From NCBI RefSeq assembly GCF_003854275.1, contig NZ_QTQP01000024.1, forward strand, positions 1 to 64,000: DNA of 64,000 nucleotides, written 5' to 3'. This document shows, piece by piece, positions 1-8,432 of the stretch. The first letter of the stretch is position 1. Every line of letters starts with the position of its first letter. A program made the translations under genes and the position numbers. Under the pieces are notes generated by a model. That model worked only from the letters and a program-made list of their open reading frames with translations. It did no database searches and was not told the origin of the DNA. Origin of the DNA: Burkholderia sp. Bp8963. Lineage in GTDB: Bacteria > Pseudomonadota > Gammaproteobacteria > Burkholderiales > Burkholderiaceae.

Positions 1-710
1 CGGGCATCGGCTTCTCGCTGAACAACGCGATGCTGATCATCGCGGGTTCGCTGGTCGGCTCGTCGGGTGCGATCCTGTCGTACATCATGTGCCACGCGAT
101 GAACCGCTCGTTCTTCAACGTGATCCTCGGCGGCTTCGGCGGCGACGCGTCGGCCGGCGGGCCGGCGGGTGCGCAGGAGCAGCGCCCGGTGAAGTCGGGC
201 TCGGCGGAAGATGCGTCGTTCATGCTCGGCAACGCGGAGACGGTCGTGATCGTGCCGGGCTACGGCCTGGCGGTGGCGCGCGCGCAGCACGCGCTGAAGG
301 AGCTGACCGACAAGCTGGTCGAGAAGGGGATCGACGTGAAGTACGCGATCCACCCGGTCGCCGGGCGGATGCCGGGGCACATGAACGTGCTGCTCGCGGA
401 AGCGGAAGTGCCGTACGAGATCGTGTACGAGATGGAAGACATCAACGGCGAGTTCGGGCAGGTCGACGTGGTGCTGGTGCTCGGCGCGAACGACGTGGTG
501 AACCCGGCCGCGAAGAACGATCCGAAATCGCCGATCGCGGGGATGCCGATCATCGAGGCGTACAAGGCGCGCACCGTGATCGTGAACAAGCGCTCGATGG
601 CGGCGGGTTATGCGGGGCTCGACAACGACCTGTTCTACATGGACAAGACGATGATGGTCTTCGGCGATGCGAAGAAAGTCATCGAGGACATGGTGAAGTC
701 GGTCGACTGA
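1..710 (+). CDS. pntB: NAD(P) transhydrogenase subunit beta, C-terminal part
   Basis: This is the 3' end of pntB, open from the window edge (in frame from base 3). The inner-membrane transhydrogenase uses the proton-motive force to move hydride from NADH to NADP+. The visible part begins in the last membrane segments (NNAMLIIAGSLVGSSGAILS). It then runs into the NADP-binding domain III, with VIVPGYGLAVARAQHALKEL, GRMPGHMNVLLAEA and VLGANDVVNPAAKND, all typical of the family. The protein ends normally in a domain III tail (GDAKKVIEDMVKSV). The start lies outside the window. The next gene is convergent, 42 bp away, and I see no clear terminator between them. Confidence 0.96.
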   Translation, partial: GIGFSLNNAMLIIAGSLVGSSGAILSYIMCHAMNRSFFNVILGGFGGDASAGGPAGAQEQRPVKSGSAEDASFMLGNAETVVIVPGYGLAVARAQHALKELTDKLVEKGIDVKYAIHPVAGRMPGHMNVLLAEAEVPYEIVYEMEDINGEFGQVDVVLVLGANDVVNPAAKNDPKSPIAGMPIIEAYKARTVIVNKRSMAAGYAGLDNDLFYMDKTMMVFGDAKKVIEDMVKSVD

Positions 711-752
711 CGCGCTCGTCACTGTGTCGCGGCGTGCCGCCGCCCGGGCGCG

Positions 753-1439
753 TCAGCGCATCGGCGCTTCCGCAATCCGCATGTAGTCCGCGATCCGGCG
801 CCCTTCCATGTCGGGAAACTGCTCGTGCACGGTGATGTCGCCCATCCGCGCGATGTCGAAGGTGCGAAAGTCGTCGCGCAGCTCGCACCACGCGCCGATC
901 GTCCAGCGCCCGCCCCAGTACACGAGCCCGAGCGGCCACACGCGGCGCTGCGTGTGTGCGCCGAGGCGGTCGCGATACGCGAAGCTGACGATGTGCCGCG
1001 TGTCCACCGCCTGGTGGATCGCGTCGACCTTCGCAGAGAACGCCTCGTCGATGTGGAACGACGGCGCGAACACCGGCAGGCGGTCGAGCGCGGTGCGCTT
1101 GTCGGCCGGCATCGCCGACGCGATCTTCGCGAGCGCCGAACGTGCGCCGCCCGCGAAGCGCGCGCCGCCCCAGGTCTCGAGCATCCGCGCGCCCGCGGCG
1201 AGCGCCGCGAGCTCCTCGGCAGTGAACGTGAGCGGCGGCAGGCTCGCATGGCGGTTCAGCCGGTAGCCGATCCCGGCCTCGCCTTCGATCGGCACGCCCG
1301 ACAACTGCAGGTCGCGCACGTCGCGGTACACGGTGCGCGGCGACACCGACAGCCAGTCCGCCAGTTGCTGCGCGGTCGTCAGGCGCCGGCCGCGCAGCAG
1401 TTCGGCGATCTGGAACAGGCGGTCGGCACGGCGCGTCAT
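753..1439 (-). CDS. YafY-type transcriptional regulator (HTH plus WYL domain)
   Basis: A 228-residue DNA-binding regulator. Residues 1-60 form a DeoR-like helix-turn-helix (RRLTTAQQLADWLSVSPRTV, then YRDVRDLQLSGVPIEGEAG). The C-terminal half matches the WYL ligand-sensing type (HIVSFAYRDRLG..RRVWPLGLVYWGGRWTIGAWC). It lies 91 bp downstream of a VOC-fold gene on the same strand and is probably co-transcribed with it; small WYL regulators often control the adjacent gene. The ligand cannot be predicted. A dyad upstream of the VOC gene (2007-2024) is a candidate binding site. Confidence 0.88.
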   Translation of the reverse strand: MTRRADRLFQIAELLRGRRLTTAQQLADWLSVSPRTVYRDVRDLQLSGVPIEGEAGIGYRLNRHASLPPLTFTAEELAALAAGARMLETWGGARFAGGARSALAKIASAMPADKRTALDRLPVFAPSFHIDEAFSAKVDAIHQAVDTRHIVSFAYRDRLGAHTQRRVWPLGLVYWGGRWTIGAWCELRDDFRTFDIARMGDITVHEQFPDMEGRRIADYMRIAEAPMR

Positions 1440-1486
1440 TTCTGGTCCTCGATTCCGTCGAAGGCGGCGATCCCGCGATGATAGCG

Positions 1487-1518
1487 CTGCACCCGCTGCA
1501 CCCGCTGCACCCGCTGCA
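1487..1518. repeat. 9-bp tandem repeat (CTGCACCCG, about 3.5 copies)
   Basis: Three perfect direct copies of CTGCACCCG (1487-1495, 1496-1504, 1505-1513) and a partial fourth fill much of the 91-bp gap between the VOC gene and the YafY-type regulator. A multiple-of-three unit in a non-coding spacer is a possible variable-number locus. I see no coding role for it. Confidence 0.85.
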
Positions 1519-1530
1519 TCTCAGACCGGC

Positions 1531-1926
1531 TCAGTGGCATTTCCGAGCGTGCAGGCCGACGCGGTTGCCTTCGGTATCGATCAGGTACCCGATGTAACCG
1601 TAGTTGTTCGGCAGCTCGACGACCGAGCCCTGCACGATCCCGCCCGCGCGCTTCGCGCGCTCGAGCGCCGCGACGACCGATTCGCCCGCGTTCAGGTAGA
1701 CGAGCACGCCGGTCGCGCTCGGCTTCATCTGCTGCGGGTCGTAGACGATGCTGCCGCCGGTGCCCGACGCCTCGTGGTCGAACATCGCCATCGGCACGCC
1801 GCCGATCACTTCGCGCTGCAGCGTCGTCTGCAGCACGGTTTCGTAAAAGCGGATCGCGCGGTCGAAATCGAGGGACGGAATGTCGAACCATGCGATTGCG
1901 CGTTGTTCCTGGATGGCGGACGTCAT
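1531..1926 (-). CDS. VOC (glyoxalase/bleomycin-resistance fold) family protein
   Basis: A 131-residue single-domain VOC protein. The start ATG at 1926 is chosen because AAGGAG lies 6 nt upstream; the frame stays open further upstream but the extra residues look unlike the family. Features include AIAWFDIPSLDFDRAIRFYE near the N-terminus, VPMAMFDHE, and the C-terminal repeat half ending YIGYLIDTEGNRVGLHA. VOC proteins are metal-dependent lyases, dioxygenases or binding proteins, and the substrate here cannot be read from sequence. It is probably transcribed with the downstream YafY-type regulator. Confidence 0.85.
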   Translation of the reverse strand: MTSAIQEQRAIAWFDIPSLDFDRAIRFYETVLQTTLQREVIGGVPMAMFDHEASGTGGSIVYDPQQMKPSATGVLVYLNAGESVVAALERAKRAGGIVQGSVVELPNNYGYIGYLIDTEGNRVGLHARKCH

Positions 1927-2006
1927 GACCTGCTCCTTGTTTCGTTTGATTTCGTCTGGGAAACCGGCGTTGCATTGCGCCGGGAATGCAGTGTGATCGA
2001 GGGCTG

Positions 2007-2024
2007 CTGACAGCGTGCTGTCAG
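2007..2024. promoter_or_regulatory. Perfect dyad CTGACAG-N4-CTGTCAG, candidate operator
   Basis: The 322-bp gap 1927-2248 holds no convincing gene. Its clearest structure is this perfect 7-bp inverted repeat with a CGTG centre, about 80 bp upstream of the VOC start. It is placed where a regulator of the VOC/YafY pair would bind. Assignment to the YafY-type protein is inference from position and symmetry only. The rest of the gap shows nothing I can name. Confidence 0.45.
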
Positions 2025-2248
2025 TAGCTTCGTCAGTCATGACATGCAGCCGTCGGGATGTGTCAGGGGCGAGCGATGTCGGCAAATGCGCGGATCGGCC
2101 GGGTGTGCGCCGGGGACGTCAGGACGACGAGCAGTCACGGGCGACGATCTCGCGTCCGGTTCGGAGAGGGAGGGGGAATTTGCGGCGGCGGGCGACGGCA
2201 GGCGCCGCCCGGTGCGTGCGCGTTCGCGTGGCCGCGAACGCGTGATGC

Positions 2249-3547
2249 TTACGCGTCGCCGTCCGGCGCGGCCGGGCGCGCCTTCACGCTGCCCGCGATC
2301 AGGTCGAAGCGGAACAGCCGGCATTCGAGCGCGCCGTTGAAGAGCGGCGTCTTCGCCGACTCGCGCAGCCGGAGCTGGCCCGGCAGCGAACGGTCGGACG
2401 TCAGCAGGAATGCCTGCCAGCCCGTGAAGCGCTGCTTCAGCGCATCGCCGAACGAGTTGAAGAATTCGGCATCGGGCGCATCGGTGTGCGTGCGGCGGAA
2501 CGCGTCGTCGTTGCCGCGGTTGCGGCCGGTCTCGCGCACCTCGCCGCGCGCGCTGCGGCCGCGCACCTCGATCCGCTCGCCGTACGGCGGGTTCGCGACG
2601 ATGATCCCCGGCGCGTCGCACGGCGGCGCCACCACGCGCGCGTCGACCTGCTTGAGCCACACCGACGGCACGCCCGCCCGCTCGAGGTTCGTGCGCGCCT
2701 TGTCGAGCATGTCGCCCGAAATGTCGCTGCCGTAGACCGCGAGATCGTCGCGCTTGCCGCGCGCCGCGCGTTTCGCGTCCAGCGCCGCGACCTTCAGGCC
2801 CTGCCACGCGGTGATGTCGTACTGCTTGAGCTTCTCGAAACCGAAGCGCCGCTCGACGCCTGGCGCCACGCCGAGCACGATCTGCGCGGCTTCCGCGAGG
2901 AACGTGCCGCTGCCGCACATCGGGTCGTACAGCGGCGTGCCGGGCGTCCAGCCGGTCAGGCGCAGGATGCCGGCCGCGAGGTTCTCGCGCAGCGGCGCCG
3001 CGCCCTTGTCGAGGCGCCAGCCGCGCTTGAACAGCGGCTCGCCGGACGTGTCGAGGTACAGCGTGCAGTCGGTGGCGGTCAGGAACGCGAACACGCGCAC
3101 GTCGGGCGCACCGGTGTCGATGCTCGGGCGCGCGCCGGTCTTGTCGCGCAGCCGGTCGCAGATCGCATCCTTCACGCGCAGCGTCGCGAACTCGAGGCTC
3201 TTCAGCGGCGACTTGATTGCGGTGATGTCGACGCGCAGCGTCTGCGTCGCCGCGAACCAGCGCTCCCACGGCTGCTCGAGCGCGAGCGCGTACACGTCCT
3301 GCTCGTTGCGGTACGGGCGGTGCGCAATCTTCAGCAGGATGCGGCTGGCGATCCGCGAATGCAGGTTTGCGGCCATGCCGGCGGCCCAGCCGCCCCGGAA
3401 ATGGACGCCGCCCGGCACCTGCGCGCCCGCGGCGAACGGCGCGCCGTCCAGGTGGCGGCCGGCGATCTCGGCCAGCTCGGCGGCGAGCGCCGCTTCGAGG
3501 CCGCGCGGGCAGGGAGCGAAGAATTCGAACAGGGTGGGCGAGGACAT
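2249..3547 (-). CDS. THUMP-domain class I SAM-dependent RNA methyltransferase (RlmL-like)
   Basis: A 432-residue protein starting MSSPTLFEFFAPCPRGLEAA. It has a ferredoxin-like/THUMP N-terminal region (about 1-160) and a methyltransferase domain with DPMCGSGTFLAEAA (SAM-binding motif I) and IIVANPPYGERI (catalytic NPPY motif of N2-guanine methyltransferases). This corresponds to the N-terminal half of enterobacterial RlmKL, which makes m2G2445 in 23S rRNA. The RlmK half is absent, as is usual outside gammaproteobacteria. A charged insertion (GRSARGEVRETGRNRGNDDA) follows the NPPY motif. The exact target base is inferred from homology. The gene lies 44 bp downstream of the recombinase-family gene on the same strand. 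Confidence 0.88.
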   Translation of the reverse strand: MSSPTLFEFFAPCPRGLEAALAAELAEIAGRHLDGAPFAAGAQVPGGVHFRGGWAAGMAANLHSRIASRILLKIAHRPYRNEQDVYALALEQPWERWFAATQTLRVDITAIKSPLKSLEFATLRVKDAICDRLRDKTGARPSIDTGAPDVRVFAFLTATDCTLYLDTSGEPLFKRGWRLDKGAAPLRENLAAGILRLTGWTPGTPLYDPMCGSGTFLAEAAQIVLGVAPGVERRFGFEKLKQYDITAWQGLKVAALDAKRAARGKRDDLAVYGSDISGDMLDKARTNLERAGVPSVWLKQVDARVVAPPCDAPGIIVANPPYGERIEVRGRSARGEVRETGRNRGNDDAFRRTHTDAPDAEFFNSFGDALKQRFTGWQAFLLTSDRSLPGQLRLRESAKTPLFNGALECRLFRFDLIAGSVKARPAAPDGDA

Positions 3548-3591
3548 AAGACGGGTGAGGACGGACAAAAGTCCACTATTGTACGCGCCTG

Positions 3592-5715
3592 TCAGTGCGA
3601 CCCGGGCTGGCTCGCGCGGGCCTTCCGGTCGTCGGCCGGCCAGACGAGCACGACCGGATTCGCGGCGACCGCGCGGCCGATCGCGGCGACCAGCGCGCGC
3701 ACCTTGGTCGGCCGCAGGCTGCGCGAGCGTACGGCCATCGTGAACGCGAGCGCGAAGCTCACCAGCACGTTGAGGATCGCCATGCTGAGCACGCCCGCCG
3801 CGGCCCACCACAGCTCGGGCGTGTGCAGCGTTTCCTTGCCGAGCACGCCGAGCGCGATGCCGATCGACCCCGCGGACAGCGTCACGTGCCGCACCTCGAA
3901 CGAGAACAGGAACACGCTGACGATCGCGGGCACGAGGCCGAGCATCAGGCCGAGGCCGACGTTGGCGACCACGCCGGCGACGTTCGACCGGCAGAAATGC
4001 GCGAGCTTCGCCGCGCCGGCCGCGCCGAGCGTGAGGCGCAGCCGGCGGTTGTACGTGAGCGCGTCGCCGACGCGATGCAGCACGAACCAGTTGTCGGCCC
4101 AGCCGGCGATCAGGCTCGACGACCACAGCAGCACACCCGTGAGCGCCGCGTACAGCGGCGTCGGGCCGAGCAGCGAGAACGACTGCAGCGTCGCATGCGC
4201 CTTTTGCGGCGAGATCAGGTTCGCGTGCAGCACGCCGCTCGCGAACATCTGCACGAGGAAGCACACCGGCAGCACGACCAGCACGTTGCCGGCGATTGCC
4301 GCGGCCTGCGTGCGGATCAGCGCGATCACCGACGCGACAAACTGCTTCACGCCGTCGTCGTGCGTGGTGCCGTCGAGCTCGCGCGCGAGCGTCGGCGCGG
4401 TCATCGCCGGCTGTTTGGTCGCGAGCGTGAAATGCAGGAAGTGCATCAGCATGAAGCTCGCCGCGTAGTTGACGCCGGCGAGCAGCCCTTCGAGCATCGA
4501 CTGCAGGTGCGCGCCGGTGATCGCGAACTTCGCGCAGACCGTCACGACGGTGACGAGCCCGCCGCCCGCGGCCATCCGCAGCATCTTCAGGTACTCGGCG
4601 CGGCCGCGCGTGATGTAGTGCTCGCCGGTGTCCGCGTTGGTCTCGACGAGCTTGCGCGCGAACAGCGAGAAATTGCTGCGCACGAGGTGCGACACGCTCT
4701 GGCTGTTCTGGTTCGCGTCGACGAGCGCGGCGCTCAGGTGCGCGATCCCGCGCAGGTCGTCGCGCGCCATCCACGCGTTGAGCAGCATTTCCGCGCGCTG
4801 GATGCGCATCCGCATCCGCTCGACCTGGAACACGATGTCGACCGACACGCCGTTGCGGTAAAGATGCGAGAACACGTCGTCGACCGCCACATGGCATTCG
4901 TCGAGCAGCGAGCGCAGGTAGTTGACCTCGTGCAGCAGCTTGCTCGGATCGCCGCCGTCCTCGACCGCCGCATGCGCGGTCTCGACGGCGAGCATCGCGC
5001 GCGTCAGCCGGTAGAACGGCTGCGACTCGAGCGGCTGGTGCGCATCGTCGTCGGACAGGCGGCTGCGCACCGTCTGCGACAGGCCGGTCGAGCTGATCTG
5101 GCAGGTCAGGTTGTGCAGCGCGGCCAGCAGGTCGCGCGAGAACGAGCCGGGCTCGTGGCGCTCGTCGTCGGTCACGTCGAACGAGAACAGCGCGGCGATG
5201 CGCGCGAGCAGATCGTCGGGCAGCGCGTCGATCCACTGTGCGTCCTCCGGCGCCGGGAACATCAGCGTGAACAGCGCGGTGAGCTCGCGGCGGTTCGGTG
5301 CGGGCGGGATCAGCGACGCGTCGAGTCGCTCGAACAGCGCGCCGAAGAAGCCCGAGTGGACGGGCATGCCGGCGTCGCACAGCAGCGAGATCCCGTCGCA
5401 CTCGCGCAGGATGCTGCGCAGAATCCGCGCGGCGTGCGATTTCCACGCGGGATTGCGGTCCAGCACGTGGAACAGGTAGCGCAGCCGCGCGTGTGCGGGA
5501 TACGTGCGGACGTCGTCGTCGCGCTCGGCCGCGGCGTCCTGCGCGGACTGCATCGCGCCGCTGCGGCGCAGCCAGTGCGCGAGCTCGATCAGCCATTCGC
5601 TGCGCTCGGCGTATGACGCGTCGGCGTCCGCATGCGCGAGCAGCGCGTCGAGCTGGTGGCTCGCACTGCGCGACGCGCGCCACTTCTTGATCAGGGTCGT
5701 CAGGGAACGAAACAT
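3592..5715 (-). CDS. Membrane protein of the so-called site-specific recombinase family
   Basis: A 707-residue protein, start MFRSLTTLIKKW at 5715. The N-terminal 400 residues are soluble and helical. The C-terminal half has several strongly hydrophobic stretches (for example AAAIAGNVLVVLPVCFLVQM and VVANVGLGLMLGLVPAIVSV). It matches the family databases call site-specific recombinase (Gcr type). I see neither a tyrosine-recombinase R-H-R-Y pattern nor a serine-recombinase catalytic core, and the membrane segments argue against a soluble recombinase. Its function is best left open. It probably forms an operon with the downstream RNA methyltransferase. Confidence 0.75.
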   Translation of the reverse strand: MFRSLTTLIKKWRASRSASHQLDALLAHADADASYAERSEWLIELAHWLRRSGAMQSAQDAAAERDDDVRTYPAHARLRYLFHVLDRNPAWKSHAARILRSILRECDGISLLCDAGMPVHSGFFGALFERLDASLIPPAPNRRELTALFTLMFPAPEDAQWIDALPDDLLARIAALFSFDVTDDERHEPGSFSRDLLAALHNLTCQISSTGLSQTVRSRLSDDDAHQPLESQPFYRLTRAMLAVETAHAAVEDGGDPSKLLHEVNYLRSLLDECHVAVDDVFSHLYRNGVSVDIVFQVERMRMRIQRAEMLLNAWMARDDLRGIAHLSAALVDANQNSQSVSHLVRSNFSLFARKLVETNADTGEHYITRGRAEYLKMLRMAAGGGLVTVVTVCAKFAITGAHLQSMLEGLLAGVNYAASFMLMHFLHFTLATKQPAMTAPTLARELDGTTHDDGVKQFVASVIALIRTQAAAIAGNVLVVLPVCFLVQMFASGVLHANLISPQKAHATLQSFSLLGPTPLYAALTGVLLWSSSLIAGWADNWFVLHRVGDALTYNRRLRLTLGAAGAAKLAHFCRSNVAGVVANVGLGLMLGLVPAIVSVFLFSFEVRHVTLSAGSIGIALGVLGKETLHTPELWWAAAGVLSMAILNVLVSFALAFTMAVRSRSLRPTKVRALVAAIGRAVAANPVVLVWPADDRKARASQPGSH

Positions 5716-5963
5716 AAAACGGAATAGCGAAAGCCCGGGACGGGCAGGTTTCGGATGCGGCGAAGCGCCAGCCGGGAGGGCGGCGCCTGGAATGCCGGTG
5801 AGGCTGGCCGGGCACGGCGGCACGGTGCGGCCCGTTCGATGCGGCTGGCGCGACGTCACGGGCGCGCGCGGGTTGCGAGGTGGCTTGCCGGCGGCGCGGG
5901 TGATGCGTGCGGGCGCGGGTGCCGGCCGGTGCAGGCCTGAACGTGCGTAGGATCGTCAATCGG

Positions 5964-6000
5964 ACGCAAAAACGCAAGCCGACCGGAAGGCCAGTCGGCG
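5964..6000 (-). terminator. Rho-independent terminator of the pqi operon
   Basis: Read on the minus strand, an imperfect GCCGAC...GTCGGC hairpin (5978-5999) is followed by TTGCGTTTTT. It lies about 70 bp past the pqiC stop. It is the only structure I see in the 354-bp gap 5716-6069. The remainder, next to the recombinase-family start, must hold that gene's promoter but shows no clear boxes. Confidence 0.7.
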
Positions 6001-6069
6001 GTTCCGGCGGATTTTGACAAACAATGCAAGTTCGGGCCGTGGCGGTCCGCGCGCCGCCGCCGCTGCCGG

Positions 6070-6795
6070 TTACGTCCCCGGCTTGCCGGTCGCGCCGGTC
6101 GGGCCGGCCGCGTCGCCGGCCGTTGCGTTCGCGGGGCACGGGACGAGCGGCGCGGCGGCGGTCTTTCCGCCGGACGTCGTCGCGGCCGCTGCGCCGCGCC
6201 GCGCCGCCATCGCGCGCACGCCGGCCGCTGCCTGCGCGGCGATCGCGTCGAGCGCGCGGCGGTGGCCGGCGACGAGCGCGTCGTAGCCGTCGCCGACGGG
6301 TTCGGCGATGCTCGTGCGGCAAGTCATCACCGACGGCGTGCCGACCGCGCGTACGCTCCACACCGCATCGATCGCCGCGCGCTTGGCCGGCCACGACTCG
6401 AAACGCTGCACATTGACGCTCACGCGGTAGACGGGCACGCCGGCGGGCGTCGCGGAGTTCGCGACGTCGATCGTGCCGAGCTGCGCGGCGAGATCGTCGG
6501 ACAGCGCGCGGCGGATCTCGTCGGCGGGCGGCGACGCCCAGCGCTCCTGCTCGAGCACGTCGACCTGCGCGGCGCTCTTCTGCACGACGAGCTGGTTCTT
6601 CGCGACCTGCTCGGGCACGCCGACGGACGGCACCTCGATCAGGAACGGCGGGTTGGCGGGCGCGGTGCGCGTCGCGAGCGCCGCGTTGGCGGGGCTCAGC
6701 GTGTAGAACCGCGCGGGCGGCGAGCTGCACGCGGCGAGCGCCAGCGCGGCGGCCAGCGCCGCGCCGCATGCAAGTGCGTTCACGCGTGTCGTCAT
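6070..6795 (-). CDS. pqiC: PqiC-type outer-membrane lipoprotein
   Basis: A 241-residue lipoprotein. The signal peptide ends in a lipobox LALAAC with the lipidated Cys at residue 23. The mature part starts SSPPARFYTLSP, the hallmark of the PqiC/YmbA auxiliary lipoprotein family. It is thought to dock the PqiB tunnel to the outer membrane for lipid transport between membranes. Its ATG overlaps the pqiB stop by 4 bp (ATGA), indicating translational coupling. The Ala/Gly/Pro-rich tail of about 40 residues looks disordered. Confidence 0.9.
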   Translation of the reverse strand: MTTRVNALACGAALAAALALAACSSPPARFYTLSPANAALATRTAPANPPFLIEVPSVGVPEQVAKNQLVVQKSAAQVDVLEQERWASPPADEIRRALSDDLAAQLGTIDVANSATPAGVPVYRVSVNVQRFESWPAKRAAIDAVWSVRAVGTPSVMTCRTSIAEPVGDGYDALVAGHRRALDAIAAQAAAGVRAMAARRGAAAATTSGGKTAAAPLVPCPANATAGDAAGPTGATGKPGT

Positions 6796-8432
6796 GGTTG
6801 ATCTCCTGGCTTGCCCTTGAGCAGCGATTCGGGGTGACGCTCGAGATAGTCGGCGAGCGCGTTCAGCGACTGCAGCGTGCGCGTGAGCTCCTTCAGCGCG
6901 CCGCGCACGTCGGACTGCAGCGGCGAATCCTGCTGCAGCGTCGCTTCCGCGGTCGAGAAGGTCTGCTTCGCGGCCGACAGCGTGTCGCGCGCCTCGGGCG
7001 CGACCTGCGTGTCGAGCTGCTTGAACAGCCTGTCGGCGTTCGCGAGCGCGCTGTTCAGGTTCGAGCCGATCTGGTCGAACGGCACCTTGTCGAGCTTCTT
7101 CGCGATGTCGGCGACCTGCACCTGCAGCTCGTCGAGCGAGTTCGCCACGGTCGGCAGCTCGAGCGGCTGGCGTGCCGGATCGATCTTCACGACAGGCGCC
7201 TTCGGGAAGAAGTCGAGCGCGACGTACAGCTGGCTCGTCAGCAGGTTGCCGGTGCGCAGCTGGCCGCGCAGCCCGTGCTGGACGAGGCGCTCGACGATCA
7301 GGCGGCGGGCCGGTTCGCCCTTGCTCGCGATCGTTTCGCGGAAGCGCGGGCCGAGGCGTTCCGGATAGATGTTCATCGTCACCGGCATCGTGAACGTCTT
7401 CGTCTTCGGTTCGAACTCGATGCCGATCTTCGTGACCTCGCCGAGCACGATGCCGCGGAAGTCGACCGTCGCGCCGACCGAGAGCCCGCGCAGCGACTGG
7501 TTGAAGTTCATCACGACCGGCAGCGGCTGGCCGTCCGGGTCGCGCATCGCGTCGGTCTCGTCGGACGCGAGGCGGAACGTCGTGTTGTTCGGCGCGTTTG
7601 CGCCGCTGGTCTGGTTCGGCGGCGCCTGGAACGCGATGCCGCCGAGGATCACGGTCGCGAGCGACTGCGTGTTCAGCTTGAGGCCGCTCGAGTCGAGCCG
7701 CAGGTCGACGCCGCTCGCCTGCCACCAGCGCGAGTTGATGCCGACGTACTGGTCGTACGGCGCGTTGACGAACACGTTGAAGGTCACGCCCGTGCCGTCC
7801 TTGTCGAGCGCGAAGCCGACCACCTGGCCGACCTGCACGCGCCGGTAGTAGACGGGCGAGCCGATGTCGACCGAGCCGAGCGAATCGCCGCGCAGCACGT
7901 ACTGCGTGCCCTTCTGGTCGCCGGTGACGGGGGGCGGCGTCTCGAGGCCCGTGAAGTCGGTCTCGCCTTCGGACGAGCGGCCGGCGTCGACGCCGATGTA
8001 AGCGCCCGACAGCAGCGTGCCGAGCCCCGACACGCCGGTCGCGCCGATGCGCGGCCGCACGACCCAGAAGCGCGAGCCCTTGACCGCGAAGTCCTCGGAT
8101 TCCTTTTTGAGCTGCACGTCGACGAGCACGCGCGCCAGGTCCTTCGACAGCGTGATCGTCTTGACCATGCCGATCTCGACGTCCTTGTACTTGACCTGGG
8201 TCTTGCCGGGTTCGAGGCCTTCGGCGCTGTGGAAGCTGATCGTGATCTCCGGGCCGCGCTCGCGCACGGACTTGATCACGAGGCCGATGCCGATCAGCGC
8301 GGCGATCAGCGGCACGAGCCAGACGAGCGACGGCAGCCAGCCGCTTTTCGACGAGATCACGGGATCGGGCGGGCGGGGACCGTCGGGGGGAGACGGATGG
8401 CCGGCCCCCTGCGGGTCGTGCGGACTATTCAT
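6792..8432 (-). CDS. pqiB: PqiB, MCE-domain intermembrane transport protein
   Basis: A 546-residue protein with a Pro-rich cytoplasmic start and one membrane anchor (LPSLVWLVPLIAALIGIGLV, about 33-52). Three MCE (MlaD-like) modules follow in the periplasm (for example SAEGLEPGKTQVKYKDVEIG, SPVYYRRVQVGQVVGFALD and ATVDFRGIVLGEVTKIGIEF). A long helical C-terminal region resembles the PqiB coiled-coil needle. Family members form hexameric tunnels for lipids across the periplasm. It overlaps pqiA upstream by 8 bp and pqiC downstream by 4 bp, so the three genes form one coupled operon. Confidence 0.94.
   Translation of the reverse strand: MNSPHDPQGAGHPSPPDGPRPPDPVISSKSGWLPSLVWLVPLIAALIGIGLVIKSVRERGPEITISFHSAEGLEPGKTQVKYKDVEIGMVKTITLSKDLARVLVDVQLKKESEDFAVKGSRFWVVRPRIGATGVSGLGTLLSGAYIGVDAGRSSEGETDFTGLETPPPVTGDQKGTQYVLRGDSLGSVDIGSPVYYRRVQVGQVVGFALDKDGTGVTFNVFVNAPYDQYVGINSRWWQASGVDLRLDSSGLKLNTQSLATVILGGIAFQAPPNQTSGANAPNNTTFRLASDETDAMRDPDGQPLPVVMNFNQSLRGLSVGATVDFRGIVLGEVTKIGIEFEPKTKTFTMPVTMNIYPERLGPRFRETIASKGEPARRLIVERLVQHGLRGQLRTGNLLTSQLYVALDFFPKAPVVKIDPARQPLELPTVANSLDELQVQVADIAKKLDKVPFDQIGSNLNSALANADRLFKQLDTQVAPEARDTLSAAKQTFSTAEATLQQDSPLQSDVRGALKELTRTLQSLNALADYLERHPESLLKGKPGDQP

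Noticed and set aside
2486..5616. Very long plus-strand open frames opposite the methyltransferase and recombinase-family genes
   Set aside because: Arg/Ala/His-rich translations with no known domains; open only because high GC content makes stop codons rare.
5716..5859. N-terminal extension of the recombinase-family protein to 5859
   Set aside because: The extra residues are Pro/Arg-rich and unlike the family; the ATG at 5715 is favoured.
2249..6769. A single open frame of about 1500 codons on the minus strand spanning several genes
   Set aside because: It runs in frame through the RNA methyltransferase but its upstream part is Arg/Ala-rich shadow sequence antisense or out of frame to well-recognised genes; only the last 432 codons are real.
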